Source of the DNA: Channa striata
Lineage: Eukaryota; Chordata; Actinopteri; Anabantiformes; Channidae
Reading direction: 5' to 3'
Assembly (NCBI GenBank): GCA_033026295.1
Contig: CM065173.1
Span: 11,036,517-11,100,516, forward strand
DNA: 64,000 bases
The notes under the pieces were generated by a model. The model saw nothing but the letters and a program-made list of their open reading frames with translations. It made no database searches and was not told where the DNA came from. The translations under genes were made by a program, and so were the position numbers. This document shows, piece after piece, positions 11,991 through 22,738 of the stretch (position 1 is its first letter; each line of letters begins with the position of its first letter).

Positions 11991-14900
11991 CTGTTTTCCT
12001 AATTTTTCACAGATCTGGTCAATGTTTTGCCTAATACTTTGGCTGCACATGAGGCCCTGAATTACTTGTACCACACTGTGTCAGTGCACACTGCCTCTGT
12101 CTCTGGGTTGTACAGTTTGACCTTGGGGAACGAGCAGGATTTGCAGCTCACAGTGTTGCTGTATTTGATGGATTTCAGATTCAAGTCATGTAAAGTTTAC
12201 TTAAATCAATAACCATAAGCTTGATTTTGTCATCAAAGGATTGATTTCAGTGAGTAAAAGCTCCAAACAAAGCCTTTAAAGGGGACAAAGGACAAACATT
12301 TAAAGGGGACGAGGCTTTGAAGGGGACAAATCTCTAATGTTGGGCAAAGATACAACAAGTGTCACATGTCAAAACAGCAAATGCCGTTTTTTTACAAAGT
12401 CTTTCACAAAACTCTGGCATTTTCAGATTCATGCACTCCGGAGGTTGCTTTAAAAGGCTTAACTTTAGAGGGAGAAAAATGCCGTTTCAGTCTGGATGAT
12501 GGGCAGCCAAAATATGTATTTAGTATGCAGACCTAGTCTTGTTTTGCATTCACAGTAACCTAAAATACAGCTGAAAGTATAAACAGTAAAAACAGTGATA
12601 TAGGTACAAACCGGATCTCTAATTTATGTAATTAACTGTTTTCAGTTAGTGGTTTCACTCCACCTTTTAGTGTGGATGTTCCGTGTGGATGGCAGTTTTC
12701 CACAGTCAGCCACCAGTCTACTGTATATCCAGAGTTCCCATCTTGCTGAACCCACCCCCACACCTCTCACATTCCCCTCGCATTAGGGATTCCACATCAA
12801 CAGCTGCCACCAGGGAAGAAGTCACTTTATGTCCCTTCATGTTTAGTGACTTTATACCTGCCACGCTTATTGCAATGTTTAAGCTCTTTAGTTTTTTTGG
12901 TCTTAGTGCCACAACTAAGAAAAATTAGCCCCTAAAGCTTTTTAGTCTCACTTTAGTTATATAAATTAGGTTCCTTTCATAATGATTTTAGGAACATTTT
13001 CAACGCCTATAGAAACAACAATGTATTGAGAGATAAGAAATGGAGGGAACCTTCTTATTAATTCTGTACTTATAAATAAAATAATCCATTAATATATGCA
13101 CAAGTACGATATAATATGCATGTCTAGTTTTTGCACTGGCAAACACTGTGCAAATTTAAATTAAGATAAACAAGCAAGCCTAACAAGTCACAGCAAGAGC
13201 TTGGAAACAGTTTTTGCTAAAGCTCCCCTCCTGGGGTTAAAGATCATCTGTGTGTCATAAAGAACAACCAAGCAGAAAGAGCTTGCTGATCACATTTAAG
13301 TCTGAGGGCGCAACGGCTGTATTTTTGGTTTAGGGTCTTGTATTTCTGTCCACAAAAGTCTATACCACTGCCCTGAGTACTCCACATCTTCCCCGTCAGA
13401 CCCAATATGACAGAATGAAGCCAAAAGAAAGAAAGGATCTATGTCCCCTGTCCCAGGGATCACCTTTCAACATCTCATTTGTAACACCATCAGAAATAAC
13501 AGCTGGAGACTGTGTGTGTGTGTGAGTGTGTGACAGGTGGGGGTTAAAAGGGGTTGGGGGTCTGGCTGAAGAGTGGACATGGGAGAGGGAAATCAACAAA
13601 GACAATGAGAGCGGCAGAGGAATTAAAATGTCAGACAGTGAGACAGGAGTGTGACAAAGAAAACAGATCACGAGGAGGGAGAGATATAACAATTAGGCAA
13701 CAACTGGGTGAGTGGCACTCACTAGTTTCTGTCGCCTTTAAAAGAAAGTAGTTCCAAGTGATAACCCGTAGCTGGAAATGCCACTTTGCCCAGAGAATAA
13801 ATGAAAACTTTTTCAAGACAAACGTATGTTCCTAATTTTTATAACTAGACTTTTTAGGCTGTAACAACCACAAAAATGACCAATAAAAGCCTTGTGGGAA
13901 TGATAAATAATTTTCTCTGAATCTGGTAAAAGAATATGGTAACTTGTTACAACCTTGTTACTAAAGCCTAATGCTACAATGCCACACTTTGACACATGAG
14001 GATAACTTCTGTAACATTTCCTCAGAACGGATGTTTCTAATACGGATTCATCAGTCAACAAAAATGAGTACAGAAATATTTCATTAAACTTAACGGCACG
14101 TACATGTTTTTCTACCGTACACAACATATATCATTATATTGCTCAGCTTTACTTGTATGACATGCAAAAAGGTAAAATGCTGCATGTGGTTAGGCACAAA
14201 ATGTCAAAACCATCAAAACCAGGAACTTCACTACAAAGAAACCAACAATCTGAGAAGTAATTAGATTAAAAGACTAACAATGAGTCAAAATATAAATCAT
14301 CAGTTCCATAATCATTTGAACTGATTGGTCCACTTGTGGTTACACCATTTATGACACTCAGGCTAATGGAGCAACTGCACTGAGACAGATAGCAGATAGC
14401 AGGAGAGAAAGCAGAACGTGTGTGTGTGTGTCATCGTGGTGTGTTATTGCAAGCTCCTCTGGTGCTGGCATGTGCTTTCTCTGACCCCCCCCCCCACACA
14501 CACACACCCACTGTTGGCTGCCCTTTGACCCACAGTGATGTAGTGTTGACCAAACATACACAAACCCCACTGAGACCACAATACAAGACTGTGGCGCCAC
14601 AAACCCACACAATACTGTGCTATTTGGAGAAAGACAGAGAAAATTAGGTTAAAAAAAAAAGAAGAAGAGAAAATACTGAGAGAATTACATGAACTGATCA
14701 ACTCCATTTTGAAATCTTGAAGAGCTCCTTTACTTCCCCACGTACTTTTACCTGAGCCCTCATAAGGACAAAAACCAGAGTGACTTCTACATACAGGATG
14801 ATACCAAGGAGGCGATACGGTCACACAGTATGAAATGATTTCTTAGTCTCAGAGCTACTTAAGGATGGGACGAGGAAGAGGGACGAGATATCCTTTATCA

Positions 14901-15159
14901 TTGTTTCACTCCTACTTTTCTAATATTCTTTTCAACCTTTGTTATCTGCAAATCTCTGCAACATGCTGTCAAGCCCCACAGAGAACATCCAGACAGCCCC
15001 ATTACCCACCATTAGCAATGTCAAAGCAAACACTGACTTTATCTAAATGTGGGCTAATAGCCTTTAACATTAACAGGCTCTGTAAAACTCTAAGCTGGTG
15101 CAGACGTTGTGTGGGGGTTGGAGGCTGCTCCTGAAGTTCCTCAGTTCCCTGCAAATGGA
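11991..15159. other. non-coding DNA with a small tandem repeat
   Basis: At 12270-12332 a unit reading roughly tttaaaggggac is repeated three times with spacers (ggggacaaag, ggggacgagg, ggggacaaat). A C/CA-rich low-complexity patch lies at about 14486-14509 and a purine-rich patch at about 13600-13690. Minus-strand open frames at 12718-12912, 13813-14127 and 14444-14824 have no supporting signals. Confidence 0.55.
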
Positions 15160-15209
15160 GTCATGTTAGTGCTGGTAAATAGTTTCATTTGACCATTTTC
15201 TGGCAGCCC

Positions 15210-15226
15210 TTGGTCAGCTTGACCAA
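15210..15226. promoter_or_regulatory. perfect palindromic estrogen-response-element consensus
   Basis: TTGGTCAGCTTGACCAA is a perfect inverted repeat (TTGGTCA and TGACCAA) with a 3-base spacer. Its core GGTCAnnnTGACC (15212-15224) is the textbook consensus bound by estrogen receptor dimers. The flanking 15160-15310 is somewhat GC-richer than its surroundings and could be an enhancer-like block. About 0.06 such cores are expected by chance in 64 kb, so function is plausible but unproven. The nearest supported promoter is about 7 kb away at 22 kb. Confidence 0.4.
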
Positions 15227-15310
15227 ACGGCCGACAAGGCAACATTTGGTCCTGGCATTAGGATTTAACGAGAGGAAATAAAAGTGTCACTTGCACCTTT
15301 TAACCTTCTC

Positions 15311-17499
15311 TTTGTCTGCAAATCACCACATAATGGACAAACACTGCTCGTGCAAATCACTCGTTTCCCCTGTTTTAAAGACAGACTTAAAACTCTTTAA
15401 ACAATAATAAACTAAGCTGCTTCATAAAGTAGAATGTCCCCAAACATAAACTCATTTTGAACAACTTTTTCAGCTGGTCACATTGAACATCTTCCATTTA
15501 GCATTAGAGGCAAGTAATAGGCACAAATATGTTTTCCCGGTAAATTAACTTTAACCATAGATGTTGATGAAAATGTGTTCAATATTAGCCTGGAATAAAG
15601 CAAACAGGCTATTCAGCCAGATGCCTACCACCACCACCCGGCCACTGAATGGTTATCAGCAGGTCAAATGGTATTTACGATAGTTAGCTGTGACTTCGCA
15701 CACATTGCATGCTTCAACAAAAGGAGTGGGGTGGAGATTTACTCATCTGTTTGCAGTGGGGTAATGTCTTGTGTTTGAAGCATCTGTCTGTGGTATGCAG
15801 TTGTTTACTCTGCTCTCCTCCTCCATCTCCCTGCTCCATTCTTCACATTGTGAGGCAGGCAGATGCCTACCACAACTACCACAATCTGTGTTTATTAGTG
15901 TAATAACATGGTTAATCAGTGCTTGCCTTAGTTTGCCTTCATTTAGAACAAAAGAGCTAAGTGTGTGGGCAAACGCACGACGACGTAGGTTTAGTTTAAA
16001 CATGAAATTAACACAGTTCCTCAAAAAAGAACAGTGAAACACAAAACAGTATTACCATGTTTGAATGGTATACCACTATCTCAGGGACAAACTGTCTGAG
16101 TCCGAGCTTTAACAATTGATTTACAGAAAATTTTAAAAAGTTAATTTAACAAATAATTGAGGTTACTTTTTTAAGCAAAATTTGCTTTTTAAGTGTGTGT
16201 ATTATCCTGGTAAAGTGAATTTCTTATGGTTATGGACAGACGGGCAAGACAGTTTTTGAGACCTCACCTTGGGCTCTGGGAAGAGATATTTTCCATGTGC
16301 TCAAAAATCTGTACCTGACATACATATAGATTGATTGTTAAGACATTGTTGGCTCTGTGTGTAAGTGTGTGAGCTGAAATGCGTTAAATCATATTTGTGG
16401 GTAGCATCTTCTGGTTGTATACATTTCCAGCATCTGTGTGTGTGACTGACCAACGATGTCTTCTCTTTCTCTGTTATTCAGTGTTGGCAGCTTTCATGCA
16501 CTGAAGATGTGTTTTTAATGGGTTTGTGACTCTTTACACTTATTGAAACAACAAATAAATGCTGTCATCCTTGTCTGTTTTTCTCTTTTACTTCAAATGC
16601 TGGGTGGTCTATACAGCGCAATCACCCGGAAAACATTTAACTGTTTAGATGTAATGAAGCAATGAACACAAATCCACACTTCTCATGTAATTTCTCAAAA
16701 CATCCATTCTTTTCTAAATCTCTTGCCAAAGACAAGATTAGGAAGACAAGATTATGATGTAATGTTACATGCTGTAGGTCATTTAAAAATGCAACCAACA
16801 GGTACAAATAAATGCAAATGTAGAAATCTACAATCTGCATGCAAAACTTGATGATCAAATTATTAATATTCTGCCTTCCTCTAGTTGTGTGACTGTAAAG
16901 TGTTTAAGAGATGACTTTTGTAAATACTGTCTGACATGCTAATACCCATGTGATAAATTGATTATTTCACATGACATGCACATCTAATGCAGGTGTATGC
17001 ATGGAGGCATGCACATATAAAAAAATACACAACCATAAACAAACAACTGGTCTGTCCAGTGTATTTCAGCTGTATATCCTTATATTTCTTGCAATTTACC
17101 CTTTTGGTATAAACAGATGTTTACTTGTCCCTTGCTTTCTTATCAACCACCTGAAACGCACACAAGGAAGAAGCTCAAGTCACTTAAAAAATGCAAAAAA
17201 TGTTCTTTTCTGAGACACCATTTCACAGTGGTAAAAAAACGTTGAAAAGCTCTTGAAGAGTCCAGTAATTGAAGCTGCAGTGACATGTTAATCTGCCTTT
17301 GGGTAGGTGGACAAAAAAACAAAACCACACAACTAAATGGATCCAGCAGTGCAATATCAATGAACTAGATATGCTGCTTTTAAATGAGTAGTATGTCATT
17401 TGTGGAAAAATGCTCAATTGCTTTCTTGTCAAGGGTTAGATGTAACAATCGATTTGCCTCTGATATTGTCGGAAGTGAAGCTACATGTACACAGGGAAA
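15311..17499. other. non-coding DNA with one weak exon candidate
   Basis: On the minus strand, 16314-16268 is a 47-base stretch between a CAG acceptor and an AAG/GTGAGG donor, open in two frames (one reads VQIFEHMENISSQSP). Its frame cannot directly follow the phase-1 signal-peptide exon at 20.4 kb without other exons in between. Nothing else in the region is recognised. Confidence 0.45.
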
Positions 17500-17690
17500 G
17501 GACAGTGAGCTTAGGTTAGCGTAAAGCCTGGAAAAAGATTTTCAAAAGCTACCCTGACCCACCTAGTAGCATCTCTCCACCTCCAAAGCTCACTCAGTAG
17601 CAAGTTTATTTTAAGCAAGCAACTGTACGAAGTGAGTTGTGGTTTTCTACGCAGAAGAAGTTAACTCTGTGCAGAGCAGCGGGTAGCCTA
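17500..17690 (+). repeat. dispersed fish repeat ('ttagcgtaaagcctgg' family)
   Basis: The order of words (ggttagcgtaaagcctgg, then agctaccctgacccacc, then tagcatctctccacctccaaagctcact) follows a diverged dispersed repeat known to me from many fish introns ('ttagcataaagactgg ... cacctctaaagctcact'). The class is unknown to me. There is no open frame and no target-site duplication is evident. Confidence 0.5.
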
Positions 17691-17889
17691 AAATCCACTG
17701 GCCTACTACTAATATCTGACCCCTGAAATCAGGCTCAGTGCTGTTGAACTAACTAGGGAGAATGCTAATCTCTCAGCTGCTCAGTCTCATGCTCAACTAC
17801 ACACACACAGACACTGGTTCAAACAGTGCAGTTGTGTAAGTCTCTGGAGTGCAATTTATGCGACTCTACATCTGCTGCAATCAAGGGGT

Positions 17890-18115
17890 AAATGTTGTTT
17901 TTATGTCTTTCTCTCTGTGTCCCTTGGCTTATCTCAGTCCATCCTATCTTTTTCTCTACCTCCTGCCCTTTCTCTTTGGCTACCCTACTTTCCTTTCTTC
18001 ACTCTGAACCTGCATCAGTATCTCCATCTCTTCCACTCGCTCTCTATCCTCGTTTTCTTTTCTCCTTAGTTTCTCCTTTATCTCTCTCTGTTGAAGAGGT
18101 CCAGCAAAGCTTCTA
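17890..18115 (+). repeat. pyrimidine-rich low-complexity block
   Basis: CT-rich on the plus strand, with scattered Alu-length pyrimidine runs. The 74-codon open frame over it reflects the base bias and is not a gene. Confidence 0.6.
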
Positions 18116-18529
18116 GCTATTCCTGTGTTTCTGCTTTCATGCACCACTCACAGTGGAAAACAGAGGTTGGTGCCATGTGATGCTCAAATCCAAGGACACC
18201 AATGGAAAAGTAAAATGAGTTACAATAATTGTAAGTGTTTGGCTTTCTTGGTGTCTGTTAATTCATTAATGTGCTGTACAGTTTCAGATGTTCTCTAGAC
18301 ATTGTACAGGCAGAACTCTCTGGGTAAAACTGTGCTCTCACATTTACCGTAACTGAACCTTGCCTGCAAAGAACAAAGGTGTTCCCCTTAGCTATACACC
18401 TTTGGTATGCATTTTCCTCTGGATATCTAAACAAATTGAATTTCCCAACTGCTTAACAGAAGTTTGCGTTTGAGTACTGGAAATTGTGATCACAAGTATG
18501 TCATATTTACCAATTTAAATGTTAAATGA

Positions 18530-18735
18530 CTGCTTATGTTGTGCTTTTATCCAAAGAGCTTTACAATGTAGCTTCTCATTTACCCATTTACACACACTCA
18601 CACACCAATAGCTGCGGTGCAAGGTGCTCATCGGACCCACCAGGAGCAACTTGGGGTTCGGGGTCTTGCCCAGGTACACTTTGACATCCTGTGGTCCGTG
18701 GACGACTGCCTTACCAACTAACATACAGCCACCCT
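18530..18735 (+). repeat. dispersed fish repeat, best copy of a family present three times here
   Basis: Recognised by the ordered motifs ttttatccaaagagctttacaa, a CA-rich 'ttacacacactcacacaccaa', gcaaggtgctcatc, ccaggagcaacttggggttc, and gtcttgcccaggtacactttgacat. Diverged copies are seen at about 43915-43990 and 57270-57430, all in the same orientation. I recall this short interspersed family from many fish genomes but cannot name its class. It encodes nothing. Confidence 0.65.
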
Positions 18736-20426
18736 GTTTACCCAGGAGCCGTCGTGTGAGTTGCTGAACAGCAAGTGCTACAAAATAAGTCTTTTTTTTC
18801 TGATACTGATATACTGATTCAGATACTGTATATGTGGTTTTGAGGGTAATTTATTCCTCTGCTGGAGAATACAATTTTAGGGGATATTAAGTTACACTGG
18901 CAATAACAAACCTGCAAGAAAGTAGGATGTTTTATATTAAATTTGAAAACGAGTGTAAAATGTCTGGTAGAAATTGTAGGAACTGGTTAAGTGCTTTAAA
19001 ACTGAAAAGCCAGGATTTCAAAAAAACATTTGCTATGTTCATTTTATTTATTTATTTATTTTTGTTCATTACTTTAAGATGTAAACATGTAAAGTTGAGA
19101 CATGGACCTAGAAAAGGTGTCATGTTGCAAGTGCAAAACCACAAGTTGCCAATTTCGTGATGGTAACTACATAATCACCAAAATCAAGCATCGGCCTTCC
19201 AGATGTAGATGTTCTTCACAGTTTTCAGTCACTGTTACACAGGGATAGAGCAAAACTGTTTTCTTTCTATCACCTCATTCAATAATCTGCTTCCATTATC
19301 TTCCTTACTTGTTCCCCATAGTTGCTTTTCTCCTTTCCCCATCTCCCTTCTCCCTCCCTCCCTTACCCCCATCTTTTGTCTCTCTTTCTGCTGCCTGCCC
19401 TGGTTTTACTGACAGACTGCAGCCAGTGAGGGGGAGGAAATGCTGTGGCATTGCACAGCAAACATCCCTAATAGGCTAATCTAATCTCATTTCTTTGTGG
19501 TCTATGGTCCTGTGTTTACTTTGAGCCCCGTGTCTGCACGCTGGCTCAGCCTCTCCTCCCTGAATGCAGCTTTGTTACGTCTGAAAACTCATCATTGGTG
19601 TGATCTGAGGAACAGGCGCCAACTTCACGACAGTCTGCCTGTAATGCCTGGAGGCTGCAGATTATTCTCATACAGCCTCTGTTGCTGTTGTTGTTGTTGC
19701 TTTTATTATGTTTACAGGGTAGCATGCCGAGTACTGAGGAGGACTGCTGTGTAGCTGACCCTGTAACCACTGACCTCCCTGTGCGGTTCTTCATTTAACA
19801 TTTTACTCTACATCTTTGCAAAATAACCAGGAGGTAGAAAATCACATGACAAGGAACACGAGTGTAGCATTGGAAACTCCCAAACAAGTTCAAGAATTAT
19901 TGAATACAGTAACTAAGTAACCAGTCCAAGGCAAAGGTTAACAAACTAAAGAGGAAAAAAGTTCACACTGGGAAAAATGTCTGTTTTCCTCTGAGTAAAT
20001 GTGTTAGTTCACAGTGCACAATTAATGTAGTTTCATTGGAAAGGACAAAACAGGGTGTTTTTCCCACAGCTGCTACTGTCCTGCCATCATGCATTCAGCT
20101 TTATTGAGACTGCTGTTTCTTCAATCAGACAGTCTCAGTGATCAAACCACCATGTTTCATAACCACAGTATTTTCCACAAAACCCTCCTGGGGTTGGAAC
20201 AGCAGGGTGACAGCAATGTAGCAAGGATCCAACAACATAAAAATTTTACTGCACCAAATGACTCCAAGTCAAAGACAAACCTCTGGGTGACTGATTTTAC
20301 AAATGCAACTAGATACTACTGGATACCACTTGCATTGCCTTACTGTATCTTACTCTGATGATCTTGCTGATATTATTGACTCTAAAGGTCCAAGTCTCTG
20401 TGGAAAGCAGTGCTTCTGTAACTCAC
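18736..20426. other. presumed intron 2 DNA of the minus-strand gene
   Basis: Contains a TTTA tetranucleotide run (19043-19062) and a (TTG)n patch near 19684-19702. A plus-strand 89-codon open frame (20089-20358) ends just before the signal-peptide exon. Its residues look protein-like, but it lies antisense beside a well-supported exon and has no splice signals. No further minus-strand exon is recognised. Confidence 0.5.
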
Positions 20427-20527
20427 CCCTGGCAGCCGTGAACATTAGGACCATATCCAGCAACAGAAAAACCCAGAGAAACTTCATTTTGGTTTAATGT
20501 TCAGGAAGATTGCTTAGCTTCTATGAC
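20427..20527 (-). CDS. exon 2 of a secreted or membrane protein gene: 5'UTR end plus signal peptide
   Basis: The minus strand shows a textbook acceptor: branch-point-like CCTAAC, then actttcactttctttcag. It is followed by 40 bases of 5'UTR with in-frame stops, then ATG at 20487 in good context (ACCAAAATGA). The coding part reads MKFLWVFLLLDMVLMFTAAR plus one base, then a GGTGAGT donor whose first intron base is 20426. The peptide has a Lys n-region, a Leu/Val/Met/Phe-rich core and a small-residue c-region (TAAR), so it is a signal peptide. The exon ends in phase 1, as is usual where a signal-peptide exon precedes phase-1 extracellular modules (Ig, FN3, EGF, CCP). The family cannot be named from 20 residues. 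Later exons should lie at lower coordinates or outside the window. Confidence 0.75.
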
Positions 20528-21774
20528 CTGAAAGAAAGTGAAAGTAGTGTTAGGTTGGTTATTGACACCTCTACATATACAGTAGGATATTATTGCCTAA
20601 TTTAAAATCATCACTTAGCACAAAAGTGCTGCTTCATCTTCTGTCACTGTATGCGTTTAGACCAAAAGCCAAATTTGTGATTTCATCATCTGATTAGATT
20701 TCTGATTAATTTTCTTGCTACTAGTGCAAGAACCTAAATTGTCACAAAGTATCTAATAGCTGGTGCGTATGTGAAGACAAAAGCCTAAATTTTTGAACAG
20801 AAAAAGTAATAGAAATGTAATTGAAAATATGATCAAGGACGGAAAATTTATTTGATTACACACATGTTCAGTCCAGATTCTTAGAAAGACTAAAATGCTG
20901 ATATTTTCAAAAACCAACTAGTAGACGGTGAAAAACAATAAGGACCTAAAACGCTTAAACTTCTTTTCGGGCTATGTATCTTCTAAACAATCTCTTTGTC
21001 TAGAGACGTCCATGGCAGTCAGAACAAAGGAAGATGTTCCTTTTTGACTGAACACCATTATAAATCTGTATCATACCGGAGCAGAGATTTTCTAGGAGTC
21101 AAACTTTTTTCCCTCACAGATTTATTTTGTCCACCTGTGCATTTGTCTCCTTTTACAGTGGTTTTAATCTTTCCACCACATAAATTATTCCACTAACTTT
21201 ATGAGATCTTATTTCAGTACTTTTGCATGCCATATCCTTGATCAGGATCTGTCAACCTCAGCGCCTCAGTCCAGGAGGAACTGCTACGCACTTCTGACTT
21301 CAGTATAACTGATTAGTGAGAGTCAAGGGGGGGATTCTGGATCCATGCAAGGCAGGTTAAGTCACATTTTGATTTCCGTTAAGTGGTTCATTGGTGTTAA
21401 CAGAATCACAGAATCAATCTTTATTCAATAAATTTCTGACAAACCTCTTACAAAGCAGCTATAAATCATTATACATAAATAAATGACATTTTATTTAGAA
21501 AACCTGTCATTGTTTGCATTAGGATGATGGCAAACTAGTGGGTCTAGTGTGTTTAAAATCAGTATTTTCCCTGCCAGATGATTTAAAAAACTGCACTTAT
21601 GATAACGCCCGTTCATTTTGTTCAATGGTAATTTGCTGTTTTAGTCAAAGCACGTTTCTACAAACACTGATTTTGAATTAAACTTTAGCTTTAAAATAAA
21701 TATTATTGAAAAAACATTTAGACACCGTTTATTATAAATAATTTAGTAATTTTGACTAATAAAGAGCCACTTAC
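20528..21774 (-). other. intron 1 of the minus-strand gene
   Basis: Bounded by the GTAAGT donor at 21774 and the CAG acceptor at 20528, about 1247 bases long and AT-rich. It separates the CpG-rich leader exon from the signal-peptide exon. No repeat or second gene is recognised inside it. Confidence 0.5.
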
Positions 21775-22260
21775 TGTGAAGGTCGCAACAACGATGAGTT
21801 CTCCTCCGTCTGCACGTCCACTGTCCCGTTATCACACAGAACACCTCTCGTCCTTTCCAATAACTTGGATTATACCGGATTATAAAGGACGAATTGTGAA
21901 CAAGCGTGAAGAGACGCGACGGTCCCCGCAACGCCAACTTTGACTAAACACACGCGGAAGTGGACAAAGTTGAAATATGAAGTACGAGCGTAACACGCAG
22001 CAAAGACACGTTCAAAAAAGTGAGTGCTGCGGTCAAGCACGTGAGAGCCGCAGGCTGCCGTATTTCTGAATGACAGTCTGCACGTAAACCGCTGGAGCAA
22101 GAGCAGCAGCGAAAGAACTGGGGAAAAGAAAGAAAAAGAGGGAATTAAACGTTTATCTGCGCGTCACGACAGTCAACGTTGCTCTTGAGAACGGTCTCCG
22201 TGAATTGAAATCCCGGACGCCGTGTCCACGTTGCCTCCAGCAGCGGTGCGGGCGTCCAGA
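21775..22260 (-). other. probable non-coding exon 1 (5'UTR) of the minus-strand gene
   Basis: The 3' boundary is a good donor on the minus strand (TTCACA/GTAAGTGG, exon end 21775). The 5' boundary is only an estimate, set 60-100 bases downstream of the CCAAT cluster; no TATA box is seen. The sequence is CpG-rich, unlike nearly all the rest of the window. It contains upstream open frames; one starting at 21937 would read across the splice and stop four codons into exon 2 (GT CAT AGA AGC TAA). The main ATG therefore remains the one in exon 2, and uORF-mediated repression is possible. Confidence 0.5.
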
Positions 22261-22440
22261 CTTCAGCCGCAGGCGAGAAAACAAACTGCGTGGACAAACA
22301 GTCCCAGCACTAAACTTTCAGCCAATCGGAGAACGGGCCAATCAGCCGGCCCGCCAATCAGAGCGCAGGAACGCGCAGGACAAATTTGGAGCGGTTTATG
22401 TCGGTGACCGGGACGCGAGAACTACATTAATAAATCATCA
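21870..22440. promoter_or_regulatory. CpG-island-like promoter
   Basis: This is the only long CpG-dense stretch in the 64 kb, with several tens of CpG in about 570 bases against a CpG-poor background. It carries an E-box CACGTG (22038-22043), a GCGCGTCACG word and three CCAAT boxes, and no TATA. It lies directly upstream of the minus-strand donor/exon 2 pair and could also fire towards the plus strand, as CpG-island promoters often do. A 109-codon plus-strand open frame through it (22205-22534) runs into pyrimidine repeat and is probably not translated. Confidence 0.65.
22322..22358. promoter_or_regulatory. three CCAAT boxes at 16-bp period (NF-Y type)
   Basis: CCAAT pentamers occur at 22322, 22338 and 22354, each in the NF-Y-preferred context CCAATCRG. 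The exact 16-base spacing looks like an ancestral tandem duplication or a phased array. NF-Y binding in either orientation is typical of TATA-less CpG promoters, so the cluster fits the promoter of the minus-strand gene (as ATTGG) or a divergent one. Confidence 0.6.
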
Positions 22441-22473
22441 TCAAGTGGTAAAAGAAATGGAGAACAATATGAG

Positions 22474-22738
22474 TTCTTCTTCCCATTCATTATCATCTTA
22501 TTCTTTTTATTTATTTTCCTTTTCTTCGTCTTAATTTTTTTTTAATTTTTCTTCTTCATTCTCTTCTTCATTCTCTTCTTCATTCTCTTCTTTCTCTTTT
22601 TTCTTTTCTTCTTCTTCATCTTTTTTTCTTCTTTTTCTTTTTTCTTTTCTTTTTCTTCTTATTCTTTTACTTCCACTTCTTAATGTTTTTCTACTTTCTC
22701 TTCAAATGTTTTTGATCTTTTCTTCTTGTTATTCGTTA
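22474..22738 (+). repeat. 265-bp polypyrimidine tract with (cttcttcattct)n core
   Basis: Almost pure C/T on the plus strand, with a few A. A 12-base unit is tandemly repeated three times at about 22551-22586, followed by irregular TTC/CTTTT units. It sits immediately beyond the CpG promoter, on the side away from the minus-strand gene. Long polypurine-polypyrimidine tracts can adopt triplex DNA, and mirror symmetry is partial. Confidence 0.85.

Noticed and set aside
14444..14824. 126-codon minus-strand frame
   Set aside because: Overlaps a low-complexity C/CA patch; composition random, no splice or start evidence.
16268..16314. 47-base minus-strand exon between CAG and GTGAGG
   Set aside because: Short, open in two frames, weak pyrimidine tract, and phase-incompatible with the signal-peptide exon.
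22205..22534. 109-codon plus-strand open frame through the CpG island
   Set aside because: It begins at a non-ATG codon, its end is encoded by the polypyrimidine repeat (Ser/Phe run), and CpG-rich DNA has few stops; no independent coding sign.
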